From: Minwuia thermotolerans
GTDB taxonomy: Bacteria; Pseudomonadota; Alphaproteobacteria; Minwuiales; Minwuiaceae
Direction: 5' to 3'
NCBI GenBank assembly: GCA_021604565.1
Contig: BQJF01000048.1
Location: forward strand, 1-33,326
DNA: 33,326 nucleotides
Position numbers and translations under genes: made by a program. Below, in pieces: positions 22,187-29,808 of this stretch. Within the stretch, counting starts at the first letter, position 1; each line of letters begins with the position of its first letter. The notes under the pieces are model-generated. The model searched no databases, was not told where the DNA came from, and saw nothing but the letters and a program-made list of their open reading frames with translations.

Positions 22187-22738
22187 ATGACCAACATTCT
22201 CTCCCCCGTGGAGCCGCCGTATGAGGCCGAGGCCGCTGCGTTGCTGGAAAGCTACCCGCGTGTGCAGGGCCATCTGCTCAGCCTGTTCCGCACCTTCGCC
22301 AACAGCACGCGGTTCCTGCGCAAGGGGGTGCCCAACCTGCTGGACCGGGAAAGCCCGCTGCCCCTGCGCGAAAGGGAGATCGTCATCCTGCGCACCACGG
22401 CGCACTGGCGTTGCGAATACGAATGGGGCGTGCATGTCACCGTCTTTGCGGAGGCTGCCGGTTTCACGCCAGCGCAGGTTGCGGCAACGGTGCAGGCGGA
22501 TCCGCAGGCAGCGTGCTGGACCGGGCGGGAGAGTACGCTGCTTTCCGTCACCGACGGTCTCGCGGCGACAGGGGGCCTGCCCGATTCGGTGCTGCAGTCC
22601 TTTCGGGACGGCTGGACGGTCGCGCAGCAACTGGAGGTCATTGCGCTCTGCGGCACCTATCACACCGTCAGTCAGGTCGCGAATGTCGCGCGGCTGTCGC
22701 CGGAGGGCTTCGCCGCGCGTTTCCCCGATGCTGCCTGA
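22187..22738 (+). CDS. Carboxymuconolactone decarboxylase-like (AhpD superfamily) protein
   Basis: A 183-residue helical protein of the carboxymuconolactone decarboxylase family, with L-R-E-R-E-I-V-I-L-R-T-T-A-H-W-R-C-E-Y-E-W-G-V-H, the conserved region carrying E, W and H. The C-x-x-C redox pair of AhpD is absent (C-E-Y-E instead), so it is not a peroxidase-coupled AhpD. Related proteins include gamma-carboxymuconolactone decarboxylase itself and many unassigned enzymes. Its control by a divergent HxlR regulator suggests induction by an aromatic or quinone compound, but that is inference. The stop is directly adjacent to the ETF-QO stop, forming TGATCA. Confidence 0.85.
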   Translation: MTNILSPVEPPYEAEAAALLESYPRVQGHLLSLFRTFANSTRFLRKGVPNLLDRESPLPLREREIVILRTTAHWRCEYEWGVHVTVFAEAAGFTPAQVAATVQADPQAACWTGRESTLLSVTDGLAATGGLPDSVLQSFRDGWTVAQQLEVIALCGTYHTVSQVANVARLSPEGFAARFPDAA

Positions 22739-24400
22739 TCACATGTTCGGATAGTTCGGACCGCCGCCGCCTTCCGGCGTGACCCAGTTGATGTTCTGCG
22801 TCACGTCCTTGATATCGCACGTCTTGCAGTGGACGCAGTTCTGGGCGTTGATCTGCAGCCGCGGGTTCGATCCGTCGTCGTCACGCATGATCTCGTAGAC
22901 ACCGGCAGGGCAGTACCGCTGCTCCGGCGCGTCGTAGTTCGCGAGATTGTGCTGCACCGGGACGGTGTCGTCCTTCAGCGTCAGGTGGATCGGCTGGTCT
23001 TCCTCATGGTTCGTGCTGGACAGGAACACCGATGACAGCTTGTCGAAGGACACCTCGCCATCCGGTTTCGGATAGTCGATGGGCTTGGCCTGATCCTTCT
23101 TCACCAGGGACTCGTTGTCCTTGTGGCCGTGCTTGAACGTCCAGGGGACATTGCCCCGGAACAGCATCTGCTCGATGCCCGTGTAGAGCGTGCCCCCGAT
23201 CAGGCCCCATTTGGCGAAGGCCGGGCGCACGTTGCGCGCCTGATGCAGCTCCTTGTGGACCCAGCTGTTCTCGTAGGCTTCCGGATAGGCGCTCAGCACC
23301 TTTTCGGCCTCGCCCTCCTCACCGGCAGCCATCAGCGCGTCATAGGCGGCGTCAGCCGCCATCATGCCGGTCTTGATCGCATTGTGGCTGCCCTTGATCT
23401 TCGGCACGTTCATGAAGCCCGCCGCGCAGCCGATCAGCGCGCCGCCGGGGAATGCCAGATCCGGCACGCACTGCAGCCCGCCCTCGTTCAGCGCACGTGC
23501 GCCATAGGAAATGCGCTTGCCGCCCTCGAAGAACGGGCGGATGTCGGGATGGTTCTTGTAACGCTGGAACTCGTCGAACGGCGACAGATAGGGGTTCTTG
23601 TAGTCCAGCCCGATAACGTAGCCGACGGCAACCTGATTGTCCTCCAGGTGATAGAGGAACGAGCCGCCATAGGTGCCCCGGTCCAGCGGCCAGCCGGCAG
23701 TGTGGACCACCAGGCCTTCCTGATGCATCTCCGGGCGGATCTCCCAGAGTTCCTTGATACCGATGCCATAGGTCTGCGGCTCGCAGCTTTCCTGCAGGTT
23801 GAACCGCTCCATCAGCGTCTTGGTCAGGGAGCCGCGGCAGCCCTCGGCGAAGAAGGTGTACTTCGCATGCAGCTCGATGCCCGGCGTATAGCTGTCCTTC
23901 TGCTCCCCGGTGCGCGAAATGCCCATGTCACCGGTGGCGACACCCTTCACGGAGCCATCCTCGTGATACAGAACCTCGGCGGCGGCGAAGCCGGGATAGA
24001 TCTCGACGCCCAGCGCTTCCGCCTGCTCGCCCAGCCAGCGGCAGACATTGCCCAGGCTGACGATGTAGTTGCCGTGGTTCTGCATCGGCGGCGGCAGCAG
24101 CTTCGCGGGCACCGAGATGTGGCTCGGCTCCGTCAGCATCCAGAATTTCTCGCCCGTCACGGGGACGTTCAGCGGTGCGCCGCGTTCCTTCCAGTCGGGG
24201 AACAGCTCGTTCATGGCGCGCGGGTCCATCACCGCGCCGGACAGGATATGGGCACCGATCTCGGAACCCTTTTCCAGCACGCAGACATTCACCTCCGTGC
24301 CGGCCTTCTCCGCGAGCTGCTTCAGCCGGATCGCCGACGACAGGCCTGACGGACCACCGCCAACGACCACAACGTCGTACTCCATATACTCGCGTTCCAT
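22739..24400 (-). CDS. Electron transfer flavoprotein-ubiquinone oxidoreductase
   Basis: A 553-residue protein, the usual length for ETF-QO. The FAD motif G-G-G-P-S-G is at 14-19 after V-V-V-V. The C-terminal 4Fe-4S ferredoxin-like segment has C497 (C-P-A-G-V-Y), C522, C525 and C528 (C-V-H-C-K-T-C). Known reaction: reduced electron transfer flavoprotein passes electrons via FAD and the Fe-S cluster to ubiquinone at the inner membrane, serving fatty acid, amino acid and dimethylglycine or sarcosine oxidation. AGGGGAG supports ATG 24400; the open frame further upstream is not coding-like. etfA and etfB are not in the window. Its likely promoter overlaps that of the divergent uracil-DNA glycosylase gene. 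Confidence 0.95.
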   Translation of the reverse strand: MEREYMEYDVVVVGGGPSGLSSAIRLKQLAEKAGTEVNVCVLEKGSEIGAHILSGAVMDPRAMNELFPDWKERGAPLNVPVTGEKFWMLTEPSHISVPAKLLPPPMQNHGNYIVSLGNVCRWLGEQAEALGVEIYPGFAAAEVLYHEDGSVKGVATGDMGISRTGEQKDSYTPGIELHAKYTFFAEGCRGSLTKTLMERFNLQESCEPQTYGIGIKELWEIRPEMHQEGLVVHTAGWPLDRGTYGGSFLYHLEDNQVAVGYVIGLDYKNPYLSPFDEFQRYKNHPDIRPFFEGGKRISYGARALNEGGLQCVPDLAFPGGALIGCAAGFMNVPKIKGSHNAIKTGMMAADAAYDALMAAGEEGEAEKVLSAYPEAYENSWVHKELHQARNVRPAFAKWGLIGGTLYTGIEQMLFRGNVPWTFKHGHKDNESLVKKDQAKPIDYPKPDGEVSFDKLSSVFLSSTNHEEDQPIHLTLKDDTVPVQHNLANYDAPEQRYCPAGVYEIMRDDDGSNPRLQINAQNCVHCKTCDIKDVTQNINWVTPEGGGGPNYPNM

Positions 24401-24499
24401 TGAGAGACTCCCCTTGCACCTGTGCCGGACGCCGCCGACCCCGATCGACCCGTGACCGCGGACCCTGTTCGCCATACGCCAGCCCGCGCATCACGGATC

Positions 24500-24551
24500 A
24501 GCCTAGCCTTGAACACAACAAATTCAAGCGACGGTCAATCCGGGGTATATT
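24500..24551. promoter_or_regulatory. Overlapping divergent promoters of ETF-QO and uracil-DNA glycosylase
   Basis: Plus strand: TTCAAG (24523-24528), 17-nt spacer, TATATT (24546-24551), ending 6 nt before the UDG start. Minus strand: TTGAAT (24527-24522), 16-nt spacer, TAGGCT (24505-24500), about 100 nt before ETF-QO. The two -35 boxes occupy the same bases. The perfect inverted repeat CTTGAA-N9-TTCAAG (24508-24528) covers this site and could be an operator. Confidence 0.55.
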
Positions 24552-24557
24552 CAATGA

Positions 24558-25451
24558 ATGACCGATACCACAAGTCAGTTCCACGCCGATCTGGCGGCGC
24601 TCGCCTTTCTGGTGGATGCCGGGCTGGACGTCGTGATCGACGCAGAGCCGACCGATCGCCTGAAACCACCGCCCGAGCCCGCTGCCGCGCCTGCTGAACA
24701 GGGGCCCGCGAAGCCGACCGCTCCAGCCTCCGCTGCCCGTGAGCCGCTGCCGCAGTCCCGACCGGTTGCCGCCCGTCCGGAATCGCCGGAGGTGATATCG
24801 GAGCGACAGGCCGCGATTACTGCGCAGCAACTGGCGGCCCAGTGCGCGGATCTGGATGCCCTGCGCGCCGCGCTGGAGGGGTTTCAGGGGCTGGCGATCC
24901 GCGAGACCGCGACGCAGCTCGTCTTCGCGGATGGTAATCCCGAGGCCGACATCATGCTGATCGGGGAGGCGCCGGGGCGTGACGAGGATCGGCTGGGACG
25001 TCCCTTCGTCGGGGAATCAGGGAAGCTGCTGGACCGCATGCTGGGCGCCATCGGTCTGGACCGGCAATCGGTCTACATCACCAACACCGTGCTCTGGCGC
25101 CCGCCCGGTAACCGCAAGCCGACCCCGGCGGAAGTCACCGCGATGCTGCCGTTCCTGGTGCGCCATATCGAACTTGTGGCACCGAAGGCCCTGCTGCTGG
25201 TCGGGGGCTCCGCCCTCAGCGCCCTGTTCGACTTCGACGCCCGCATCACGCGGGAGAGGGGGCGCTGGCGCGACTATCCGGCGGCGACCGGTCCGATCCC
25301 GGCGCTGCCCATGTTCCACCCGGCCTATCTGCTGCGCCAGCCGCAACTGAAACGCCAGGCCTGGCAGGACCTGCTGAGCTTTCGGGAGAGGCTGGACGAA
25401 CTTGGGGTTGCCCCGGTCACAGCAGAATCGGTCACCCCGGACAGCGCCTGA
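24558..25451 (+). CDS. Family 4-like uracil-DNA glycosylase lacking Fe-S cysteines
   Basis: A 297-residue protein. The catalytic domain (about 95-285) has motif [10 protein letters not shown] (136-144), [11 protein letters not shown], the stretch [14 protein letters not shown], and motif C H-P-A-Y-L-L-R (254-260), as in family 4 uracil-DNA glycosylases that remove uracil from DNA. Residues about 30-80 form a proline- and alanine-rich linker. Classical family 4 enzymes bind a 4Fe-4S cluster through four cysteines; here the whole protein has a single cysteine (C96), and the positions in the N-T-V-x-C-R-P-P and E-x-x-x-C-x-P-F contexts are W180 and L197. No Shine-Dalgarno sequence precedes ATG 24558; a leaderless mRNA is likely. 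Confidence 0.87.
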   Translation: MTDTTSQFHADLAALAFLVDAGLDVVIDAEPTDRLKPPPEPAAAPAEQGPAKPTAPASAAREPLPQSRPVAARPESPEVISERQAAITAQQLAAQCADLDALRAALEGFQGLAIRETATQLVFADGNPEADIMLIGEAPGRDEDRLGRPFVGESGKLLDRMLGAIGLDRQSVYITNTVLWRPPGNRKPTPAEVTAMLPFLVRHIELVAPKALLLVGGSALSALFDFDARITRERGRWRDYPAATGPIPALPMFHPAYLLRQPQLKRQAWQDLLSFRERLDELGVAPVTAESVTPDSA

Positions 25452-25460
25452 CGTCAGGCG
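25445..25460. repeat. Perfect 16-bp palindrome containing both convergent stop codons
   Basis: CGCCTGAC/GTCAGGCG is a perfect palindrome at the end-to-end junction of the uracil-DNA glycosylase (stop 25449-25451) and the GNAT gene (stop 25454-25456), which are only 2 nt apart. Confidence 0.6.
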
Positions 25461-25948
25461 AGCACCTTCTGTGCCGTGCAGACTTCACCCGTGGCGGCGG
25501 CACCTGCGGGGGTGAGGGGGCGGATCTGTACCCGCTCCGGGTTCTCGTCGGCGATGAACAGACTCTGTGCTGATGCCGGATAGAACCCGTACTGCCGGTA
25601 CAGAGCGGCATCACCGACCAGCACCACCAGGTCGACCCCGGCTTCCGCGACCAGATCCATGCTCTGGTTCACCAGTGCCCGTGCGGCACCACGTCCCCGC
25701 CAGGCGGGCAGCACGGCAACGGGACCGAGCAGGCGTGCGGTGACTCCGGCGACGCGGCAGGGCCAGTACTGGATACCGCCGATCATGCCCTCTTCCGCGT
25801 GCGCAGCCAGCCCGAACCGGTCGCACGGGGGCACGCCATCGCGAAACCGATAGGCGATCTTGGAAGTCCGGTCGGGACCGAAACAGATGTCGAGGATGGC
25901 GGGAAACCGGGACGCACTTTCTGCGTCCATGTGGGAAATCCGGAACAT
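25454..25948 (-). CDS. GNAT family N-acetyltransferase
   Basis: A 164-residue acetyltransferase of the YhbS-like type. The acetyl-CoA binding motif is in L-L-G-P-V-A-V-L-P-A-W-R-G-R-G-A-A-R-A-L (strand, then the R/Q-x-x-G-x-G/A-like loop), followed by the later strand V-V-L-V-G-D-A-A-L-Y-R-Q-Y-G-F, where L-Y-R-Q-Y-G-F is the family's C-terminal hallmark. Substrate unknown. ATG 25948 gives the natural N-terminus M-F-R-I-S; no strong ribosome binding site is visible, and the frame is open a little further upstream to 25990. Confidence 0.85.
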   Translation of the reverse strand: MFRISHMDAESASRFPAILDICFGPDRTSKIAYRFRDGVPPCDRFGLAAHAEEGMIGGIQYWPCRVAGVTARLLGPVAVLPAWRGRGAARALVNQSMDLVAEAGVDLVVLVGDAALYRQYGFYPASAQSLFIADENPERVQIRPLTPAGAAATGEVCTAQKVLA

Positions 25949-26248
25949 TATGAGGCGACTTCGATCTGGTGGCTGCAGGAAGGCGGGCAAGCTGCTGAAC
26001 CACGCATCAGGTGCCCACCCGATACGTCAGCCGCCGCGTCGTCGCTGTTCCATGAACGTGCTCATGCCATTTTCTTTAGCGCCAGTTTGATCCCGAAGAC
26101 AGAAAAAACTGCACCCGGCAGCATGTCCGCTCCGAGGTGCGTGCGCTTGCCCTTCAGTCTGACTGGTCGCATTGTCGTTCCCGGAAAAGCACCTGGGGAA
26201 ATCCCGGATCAGACCCACGGGGCCGGTCCGGAGCGGGAGGATACAGCC
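25949..26248. other. 300-nt gap between GNAT and flavin monooxygenase genes
   Basis: No convincing gene. On the minus strand a 36-codon frame (26172-26062) ends in a hydrophobic stretch, G-A-V-F-S-V-F-G-I-K-L-A-L-K-K, like the last membrane helix of a transporter; it may be a gene remnant or chance. The region should hold the divergent promoters of both neighbours, but no strong boxes are visible. Confidence 0.4.
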
Positions 26249-26269
26249 ATTCCGGTACGAATAGTCGGC

Positions 26270-27340
26270 ATGATCGGCGTGGCGCCGCCAGCCACGGATG
26301 CGACGGTGCATATCATTACCGGCGGCATCTCGCCGGCCTTCCTGAAGACCTTCGCGCAGGCGCATGAGGCGGCGGACTATGACCTGGTGCTGGTGGGCTA
26401 TACCTCCCAGTCGGCGGAGGGGTTTCAGGTTGCGTCCTTCGCGGCGGCACACACGGAACGGCTCGGTTATCTGATCGCGCATCGGCCCGGCTTCATCGAA
26501 CCGACGCTGGCGGCCCGCAAGATCGCCACCTTCGACAATCTGCATCAGGGCCGGATCGCGGTGCACATCATTGCGGGCGTCAGTGATGCCGAACAGCGCA
26601 TGGACGGCGACTTCCAGCCGAAGGACATCCGTTATCGCCGCGCCGCGGAGTACCTGTCGGTCATGCGCCGCGTCTGGACCGAACCCGGCCCCTTCGACCA
26701 CAAGGGAGAATTCTATGCGTTCGAGGGAGTGCGGAGTGACGTCCAGCCGTTGCAGCAGCCCCATCCACCGCTGTTCTTCGGCGGATCGTCGGAAGGCGCA
26801 CTGGCGATGGGCGCGGAGCATTGCGATGTCTTCGCCATCTTCGGCGAGCCGCTGGCCGACACGGCGGAACGCATGGCGGACTTCCACAAGCGCGCCGCCG
26901 TCTTCGGGCGCACCCCACAGTTCAACATGTCCATCCGCCCGATCCTGGGCGAGACCGAAGCGGAGGCCTGGCGGAAGGCGGATGACATCCTGGCCCAGGT
27001 GAACGCGGAGCTGGGTCAGCACGCGGGTCGTGCCGCGTCCGATGAATCGGGCCGCCGCATCCTGGAAGCGGCCGCGCGTGGTGATGTGCATGACGCACGG
27101 CTCTGGACGGCGCTGGCAAAGGCCTACGGCGCGCAAGGCAATACCACCTGTCTGGTCGGTACGGCGGAGCAGGTCGCCGAGGCACTGCTGGAATACTACA
27201 GGCTGGGCATCGGTGGGTTCCTGCTGCGCGGGTTCGATCCGCTGGGCGATGTGGCGGAATATGGTCGCGAACTCATTCCGCGCCTTCGGGCCGGGGCAGC
27301 AGAGATCGACGCGGCAGCGGGGGGCGAGCCAGACGGCTGA
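26270..27340 (+). CDS. LLM class flavin-dependent monooxygenase (SsuD-like)
   Basis: A luciferase-like FMN-dependent monooxygenase of about 356 residues, close to SsuD-type alkanesulfonate and related enzymes. Visible are the N-terminal strand I-I-T-G-G-I, A-H-R-P-G-F-I-E-P-T-L-A-A-R-K-I-A-T-F-D, G-R-I-A-V-H-I-I-A-G, R-Y-R-R-A-A-E-Y-L (the conserved R-Y-x-R-x-x-E-F-L motif) and F-F-G-G-S-S-E-G-A near the phosphate-binding region. These enzymes need FMNH2 from a separate reductase, which is not nearby. The start is uncertain: ATG 26270 is used here, but homologous proteins begin about seven residues earlier, at an ATT (26249) with GGGAGG 8 nt upstream. Confidence 0.87.
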   Translation: MIGVAPPATDATVHIITGGISPAFLKTFAQAHEAADYDLVLVGYTSQSAEGFQVASFAAAHTERLGYLIAHRPGFIEPTLAARKIATFDNLHQGRIAVHIIAGVSDAEQRMDGDFQPKDIRYRRAAEYLSVMRRVWTEPGPFDHKGEFYAFEGVRSDVQPLQQPHPPLFFGGSSEGALAMGAEHCDVFAIFGEPLADTAERMADFHKRAAVFGRTPQFNMSIRPILGETEAEAWRKADDILAQVNAELGQHAGRAASDESGRRILEAAARGDVHDARLWTALAKAYGAQGNTTCLVGTAEQVAEALLEYYRLGIGGFLLRGFDPLGDVAEYGRELIPRLRAGAAEIDAAAGGEPDG

Positions 27341-27410
27341 TCCGACGGGTCAGGACAGCAGAAACGGGCGGGAAGCCGAGAAACGGTTCATGCTCTGGTG
27401 AAGAGGAGCC

Positions 27411-27464
27411 ATGCAGGAACGATACTGGTGAGTAGTCTGCCGAAAGGGTATCCTGCGATACCTT
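27411..27464 (+). promoter_or_regulatory. Leader mini-ORF and hairpin upstream of the HlyD-type gene
   Basis: A six-codon frame M-Q-E-R-Y-W (27411-27431), preceded closely by AGAGGAG, is followed by an inverted repeat AGGGTATC-CTGC-GATACCTT (27445-27464; 8-bp stem with one G-U pair). The HlyD-type gene starts 20 nt later. This could be a leader peptide with an attenuator, or simply an operator. Confidence 0.35.
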
Positions 27465-27483
27465 AAATGCTGTGAGGTTTGTT

Positions 27484-28647
27484 TTGTCCGACACACGCAA
27501 GGAACTCTCCACCGCCGATGCACAGGGTCAGGAAGTTGGCTCCGCGAGTGCTGATGGCGGTCTGGCGGTGTCCCAGCCGGTGCGCCCGCGAAAGCGGTTG
27601 ATGCGCCGTTTCGTGCTGCTGTTCGTGATTCCGGTGCTGGTCATTGCCGGTGTGGGCTTCGGCTACGCGCTGGGCGGGCGCTACATCACCACTGAGAATG
27701 CCTACGTCAAGTCAGCCAAGTTCGCCGTTTCAAGCGATCTGGATGGCCGGGTATCCGCAGTCCATGTGACCGAGAACCAGCGCGTGCGTGCCGGTGACGT
27801 GCTTGTCGAGCTCGACAGCCGCTCGCACGAGATCAGACTGGCGGAGACGGAGGCCGATCTGGCCCGTGCCCGCAGTCAGGTAGCCAGCCTGAAGGCCGAT
27901 TACCGTGCCTCGCTGGCGGAACTGGAAGAAACCCGTGCCCGTATCAGCCATCTGGAAAGCCAGACCGAACGCTACCGCAGCCTGTCGAAGCGTGGCATTG
28001 CCGCCTCTGCGCAATATGAGGAAGCGGCCGCTGACCTTTCCGCCGCCAAGCGCCGGGTCGCGACACAGCAGGAACGGGTCAAGGAAGCACTGATCTCCAT
28101 TGGTGGCGACATCAACCGCCCCGTGGAGAAGCACCCGCTCTATCTGGCCGCCGCCGCCGCACGTGATCAGGCGCTGCTCTGGCTCGACTACACGCGTATC
28201 ATCGCGCCCGCCAACGGCATTGTCACCGCGATCCATCTGGAGCAGGGCGAGTTTGTCGAGAAGGGCGAGCCGATCTTTGCCCTGGTCGATGATCGGGAGA
28301 CCTGGGTCGAGGCCAATCTGAAGGAAACCCAGCTCACCCACGTGCATGAGGGGCTGAAGGCGGAGATCGAGGTCGATGCCTATCCCGGCGTGACCTGGCA
28401 GGCGACCGTGCAGGGCATTGCCCCGGCGACCGGTGCCGAATTCTCCATCCTGCCGCCGCAGAACGCGACGGGTAACTGGGTCAAGGTCGTCCAGCGCGTG
28501 CCGGTGCGCCTGCGCCTGCTGCCGAACCAGGACCGCCCGCCGCTGCGTGCCGGCATGACCGCGCATATCTCCATCGACACGGGGCGGGAGCGCAAGCTGC
28601 TCACCGAAGCCCGTGCCGCCATCGGGATGCCGCGTACCGACCGCTGA
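27484..28647 (+). CDS. HlyD family secretion/efflux periplasmic adaptor (EmrA-like)
   Basis: A 387-residue membrane-fusion protein with a cytoplasmic N-terminus, one membrane span (about 43-65), then the lipoyl-like half motif Y-I-T-T-E-N-A-Y-V-K and V-T-E-N-Q-R-V-R-A-G-D-V-L-V-E-L-D, a coiled-coil hairpin (about 115-200), the second lipoyl half and a beta-barrel. The order matches EmrA, which links an inner membrane drug exporter to an outer membrane channel. The start TTG 27484 has GAGG with a 6-nt spacer and is preferred over GTG 27472. No EmrB-type exporter or TolC follows, so it is an orphan here. Confidence 0.87.
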   Translation: MSDTRKELSTADAQGQEVGSASADGGLAVSQPVRPRKRLMRRFVLLFVIPVLVIAGVGFGYALGGRYITTENAYVKSAKFAVSSDLDGRVSAVHVTENQRVRAGDVLVELDSRSHEIRLAETEADLARARSQVASLKADYRASLAELEETRARISHLESQTERYRSLSKRGIAASAQYEEAAADLSAAKRRVATQQERVKEALISIGGDINRPVEKHPLYLAAAAARDQALLWLDYTRIIAPANGIVTAIHLEQGEFVEKGEPIFALVDDRETWVEANLKETQLTHVHEGLKAEIEVDAYPGVTWQATVQGIAPATGAEFSILPPQNATGNWVKVVQRVPVRLRLLPNQDRPPLRAGMTAHISIDTGRERKLLTEARAAIGMPRTDR

Positions 28648-28718
28648 TCCGCTGAACACCCTGGTGGTGTCCGACCTGGCCGGGGACGTGGCTTGAGGGC
28701 GTCCAACCGGTGCCGGGT

Positions 28719-28745
28719 GCACCGTCGGCCCTGAGCCAACGGTGC
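28719..28745. terminator. Stem-loop between convergent HlyD-type and CmcJ-like genes
   Basis: GCACCGT (28719-28725) pairs with ACGGTGC (28739-28745), and GGC with GCC inside, leaving a C-A mismatch and a CCTGA loop. It lies in the 168-nt gap between the two gene ends. The same gap has two near-identical GGTGCCGGG direct repeats (28709-28717 and 28741-28749), and its right half contains GGATATCC. No T-run. Confidence 0.45.
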
Positions 28746-28815
28746 CGGGCCCGGTCCAGCCCCTGGATATCCGCACCCAGGATACCCGGTCCTGCGATAT
28801 CCCGCCCCTGCAGCA

Positions 28816-29682
28816 TCAGTCGAAGAACAGGAACGCCCGCACCTCGATGCTCTGCCGTGCCGGAGCATCGGCAGGCGTGTCCGGGTGCGCGAAGGCGGTG
28901 TGCGGGGTGAAGCGGGCCCGTCCGTCCGTGGCGGAGTCATAGCTCTTCAGCAACAGCACCTCGTCCCGTGTCATCTCCGGGAAGTAGACCCAGCGGTGCG
29001 CCGGATCATGTGCGAACTCGTAGATCTCGCCCACCCGGTCCTCGAACACCAGGTCCGTCGGGATCAGATGCTCGGGCCTCAGGCTGTCGGCTTCCGCGAC
29101 AGCGAGAGGGGAGGCCAGCACAGGACCGGTGATCGGCCGCCAGACATTGATCTCCGCCACGCGGCGCGACAGCAGGTTCTCGGCCTCTTCGCCCATCAGG
29201 TCGCGCACCCGCGCCGGTCCCGACTTCTCCGTATAGTCCACATGGGCGCGATGCACCGGCAGGCGGGTCGGATTCGTCTGGTCAGCGCCGCCACCGGTGA
29301 CGCGGACGGTATGGTCGAAGATCCGCACGCGGCTGGCACCGGTCTCCGCCTTCAGCAATGCCTCAAGCTGCGGGTAGTAGTCACGTTCCACCTGGGCAGG
29401 ATCATGGAAGTCGATGTCGGTCGCGGGCACGGCGCGAAAGGCGAAGCCGGAGCGGTCGAGATGGAAATCCGCGGCCTCCGGGCGTCCATCCCTTATGCTG
29501 ACGGTCACGGGCCGGTCCGGGTGCGTGCGGCGGGTCTCGGCATTGGTGCCCTGCGGCGGGATGAAGGCCTTGTGGCGCTGCCCGTCGGTCACCGTGTAGA
29601 TGATGTCCGCACGCACTGCCGGAACCGGTGCCACCGATTCCGCTTCTGTCGGGCGTGGTGCGTATGCTGTTGCCGTGGCCAT
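28816..29682 (-). CDS. CmcJ/NvfI family oxidoreductase
   Basis: A 288-residue protein of the CmcJ/NvfI/AsaB group, known from cephamycin and fungal meroterpenoid gene clusters. Visible family features are I-F-D-H-T-V-R (121-127), V-H-R-A-H-V-D-Y-T (143-151), E-I-N-V-W-R-P-I (177-184), W-V-Y-F-P-E-M-T-R-D-E-V-L-L-L-K-S-Y-D-S (231-250) and F-T-P-H-T-A-F (258-264). H147, D149 and H261 could form a 2-His-1-carboxylate iron site and R282 bind 2-oxoglutarate; this assignment is inferred from pattern. GGAGGA precedes ATG 29682. Bacterial members are of unknown substrate; no biosynthetic cluster surrounds it. Confidence 0.8.
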   Translation of the reverse strand: MATATAYAPRPTEAESVAPVPAVRADIIYTVTDGQRHKAFIPPQGTNAETRRTHPDRPVTVSIRDGRPEAADFHLDRSGFAFRAVPATDIDFHDPAQVERDYYPQLEALLKAETGASRVRIFDHTVRVTGGGADQTNPTRLPVHRAHVDYTEKSGPARVRDLMGEEAENLLSRRVAEINVWRPITGPVLASPLAVAEADSLRPEHLIPTDLVFEDRVGEIYEFAHDPAHRWVYFPEMTRDEVLLLKSYDSATDGRARFTPHTAFAHPDTPADAPARQSIEVRAFLFFD

Positions 29683-29774
29683 GATGTCCTCCGCTGGTTT
29701 CGTTGCTGCTTCCTATCTGGCGCGGGCACCTGTGGCCCGAAAGCGAAAATCTCTCCGTCTCGGCACAGTTTTGT

Positions 29775-29802
29775 TTTGTCGGGCGTTCAGGATGACTATA
29801 AC
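29775..29802 (+). promoter_or_regulatory. Candidate promoter of the pyrF-trp operon
   Basis: A -10 box TATAAC (29797-29802) ends six bases before the pyrF ATG (29809). TTTGTC (29775-29780) is the best -35 with a 16-nt spacer. The spacing places the transcript start at or next to the ATG, so the mRNA would be leaderless. Confidence 0.5.
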
Positions 29803-29808
29803 GCCCCC

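Noticed and set aside
23123..24349. Plus-strand open frame of 408 codons opposite ETF-QO
   Set aside because: Antisense shadow; ETF-QO is full length with all cofactor motifs.
26027..27136. Minus-strand open frame of 369 codons opposite the flavin monooxygenase
   Set aside because: No domain, R/H-rich composition, opposite a well-supported gene.
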